A stretch of DNA of 32,854 bases, taken from an uncultured Solobacterium sp. Lineage in GTDB: Bacteria > Bacillota_I > Bacilli_A > Erysipelotrichales > Erysipelotrichaceae. The first letter of the stretch is position 1. Each line of letters starts with the position of its first letter. The notes below the pieces were generated by a model. It made no database searches, had not been told where the DNA came from, and was given only the letters and a program-made list of their open reading frames with translations. The translations under genes and the position numbers were made by a program. The stretch spans positions 1 through 32,854 of the forward strand of contig CAMKTV010000011.1 of assembly GCA_946415785.1 (NCBI GenBank), written 5' to 3'. Below, one piece after another: positions 31,931 to 32,854 of this stretch.

Positions 31931-32854
31931 TATGATCTTCCCTCCTTTTCTGCTAATTGAATACGTGGGTCAACCCATGTAAGTACCAAGTCACCCATGA
32001 AGACAGATAGAACTGATATTGATGAGAACAAGAATGTCAGTGCAACAACCATAACGTTGTTATATTGTTTTGTTGCATCAGGAAGCATCTTACCCATACC
32101 ACCTACAGAATAGATTGATTCAGTAATGATAGCACCAGCGATACAGCCAGCCAAGCTAGATGGGATACCTTGAGCAATTGGAATAATCGCATTTTTGAAG
32201 ATATGAGTTCTGAATATTTCTGATTGGTTCAATCCTTTTGCCTTCGCAAATTTTACATAATCAGAATTCATTTGGTCTACAACATATCTTCTAGTCCATA
32301 ACATCAAACCTGAAATTGATGGCAAAGCCAAAGATACAATTGGCAAGATCCATGACCTTACATCTGATGCTCCATAGGTAGTAAATACTGTCGGTAGCCC
32401 AAAGATCATCGTACCTAAATATCTAAAGACATAAATATAAGCCAAAGAAGGAACAGCGATAATAAAGATAATATATACCATACCTAATTTATCGATGATG
32501 CCATCTTTATTCTTAGCCATTAAAACACCTACTGGTAGACCAATACCATATGCCAAAACCAATGAAAAGATTCCCATCAAGAATGAGATACCAATCATTG
32601 ACTGTTGGCTTTTAAGACTCTTGCCATCAGCGTAATGATCGACAAATTTTTGGGTATCAAGTCTATCCAATGTGTATTTATATTTTAAAGTACCAAAAAT
32701 TAGTGAGCTTTCACCTTTAAGTCCAGTTTCATATGCTACATCACGTTTTACTTCTGTACCTTGATAATCGAAGATAACAGATAAAACATCTAAGCCTTGG
32801 AAGGTTGGATAAGAAGTCCCCATATTCAAAGAAATAATATTTTGATGAATATAT
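31930..32854 (-). CDS. oppB: oligopeptide ABC transporter permease, OppB/AmiC type (partial, 5' end outside window)
   Basis: The frame is open to the window edge; the last visible codons upstream read 'YFIKNIISLN' before 'MGTSYPT', so the in-frame TTG at 32829 is not taken as the start. About 308 codons are visible. 'NMGTSYPTFQGLDVLSVI' followed by a polar stretch of about 80 residues before the first visible helix matches the large extracellular domain of AmiC, a ~500-aa form of OppB. Five helices follow, and 'KFAKAKGLNQSEIFRTHIFK' is the EAA loop. The first helix and the rest of the domain lie beyond base 32854; the peptide-binding protein is presumably upstream or elsewhere. Confidence 0.9.
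   Translation of the reverse strand, partial: YIHQNIISLNMGTSYPTFQGLDVLSVIFDYQGTEVKRDVAYETGLKGESSLIFGTLKYKYTLDRLDTQKFVDHYADGKSLKSQQSMIGISFLMGIFSLVLAYGIGLPVGVLMAKNKDGIIDKLGMVYIIFIIAVPSLAYIYVFRYLGTMIFGLPTVFTTYGASDVRSWILPIVSLALPSISGLMLWTRRYVVDQMNSDYVKFAKAKGLNQSEIFRTHIFKNAIIPIAQGIPSSLAGCIAGAIITESIYSVGGMGKMLPDATKQYNNVMVVALTFLFSSISVLSVFMGDLVLTWVDPRIQLAEKEGRS

Noticed and set aside
1-32854. Prophage, CRISPR array, tRNA or rRNA genes, defence island
   Set aside because: No spaced repeats, no integrase, structural phage or restriction genes, and no tRNA-like cloverleaf were noticed. The Fic protein alone, with no partner and with an intact inhibitory helix, is not evidence of a defence or toxin-antitoxin locus.

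Overview
The window is AT-rich (roughly one third G+C by eye) and reads with the standard bacterial code, since TGA is used as a stop. The gene set suggests a low-GC Firmicute with a cell wall: ccpA, sepF, a DUF948 protein, a YtxH-like protein, murC, a MurJ/SpoVB-type flippase, a T-box before ileS and an Ami-type peptide transporter. No sporulation gene is seen. The gene orders murC-ytxG-ytxH-ccpA-tyrS, cshB next to ispH, an S1 protein next to pgi, and sepF before ileS are known from Bacillus. The very compact spacing and small proteins fit the Erysipelotrichia or a nearby lineage within Bacilli. That placement is inference. The window looks like ordinary chromosome: no phage, CRISPR array, tRNA or rRNA was seen, and the only mobile-element trace is a 65-codon TnpB remnant.

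Layout, left to right. 1-1903 (minus): a partial LacI-type effector-domain protein and a CshB-like DEAD-box helicase, divergent from ispH (plus). 2787-8145 (minus): a tight six-gene run, DUF948 protein, YtxH-like repeat protein, ccpA, tyrS, a lipoprotein and a lipid flippase. 8211-10084 (minus): murC and an acidic disordered protein. 10135-12710 (minus): a lipoprotein, radC, a VanZ-like protein and a SAF-domain (CpaB-like) protein. 12805-13473 (plus): an ICMT-like membrane methyltransferase. 13474-13968: a terminator, the TnpB remnant and the pgi terminator. 13969-15607 (minus): pgi and an S1 protein, divergent from a nifU-like gene (plus). 15982-21903 (minus): a Fic protein with an apparent self-operator, an AI-2E-type membrane protein, and a heterodimeric ABC exporter. 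22008-24259 (plus): a PIG-L deacetylase and a GPH-family sugar symporter. 24310-28560 (minus): a DUF362 protein, ileS under a T-box, and sepF. 28620-28973 (plus): a small DUF3899-like membrane protein. 28970-32854 (minus): an Ami/Opp oligopeptide transporter whose first visible gene runs off the window.

Together the genes cover envelope building (murC, flippase, sepF), carbon control and central metabolism (ccpA, pgi), translation (tyrS, ileS, cshB), isoprenoid synthesis (ispH) and nutrient import (Ami/Opp, GPH).

The most striking signal is in initiation. About ten genes that begin a transcription unit have a -10 hexamer (TATAAT or TAAAAT) ending 6-7 nt before the ATG and no Shine-Dalgarno. 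This predicts leaderless mRNAs, whereas most operon-internal genes have a clear GGAGG-type site or overlap their neighbour.
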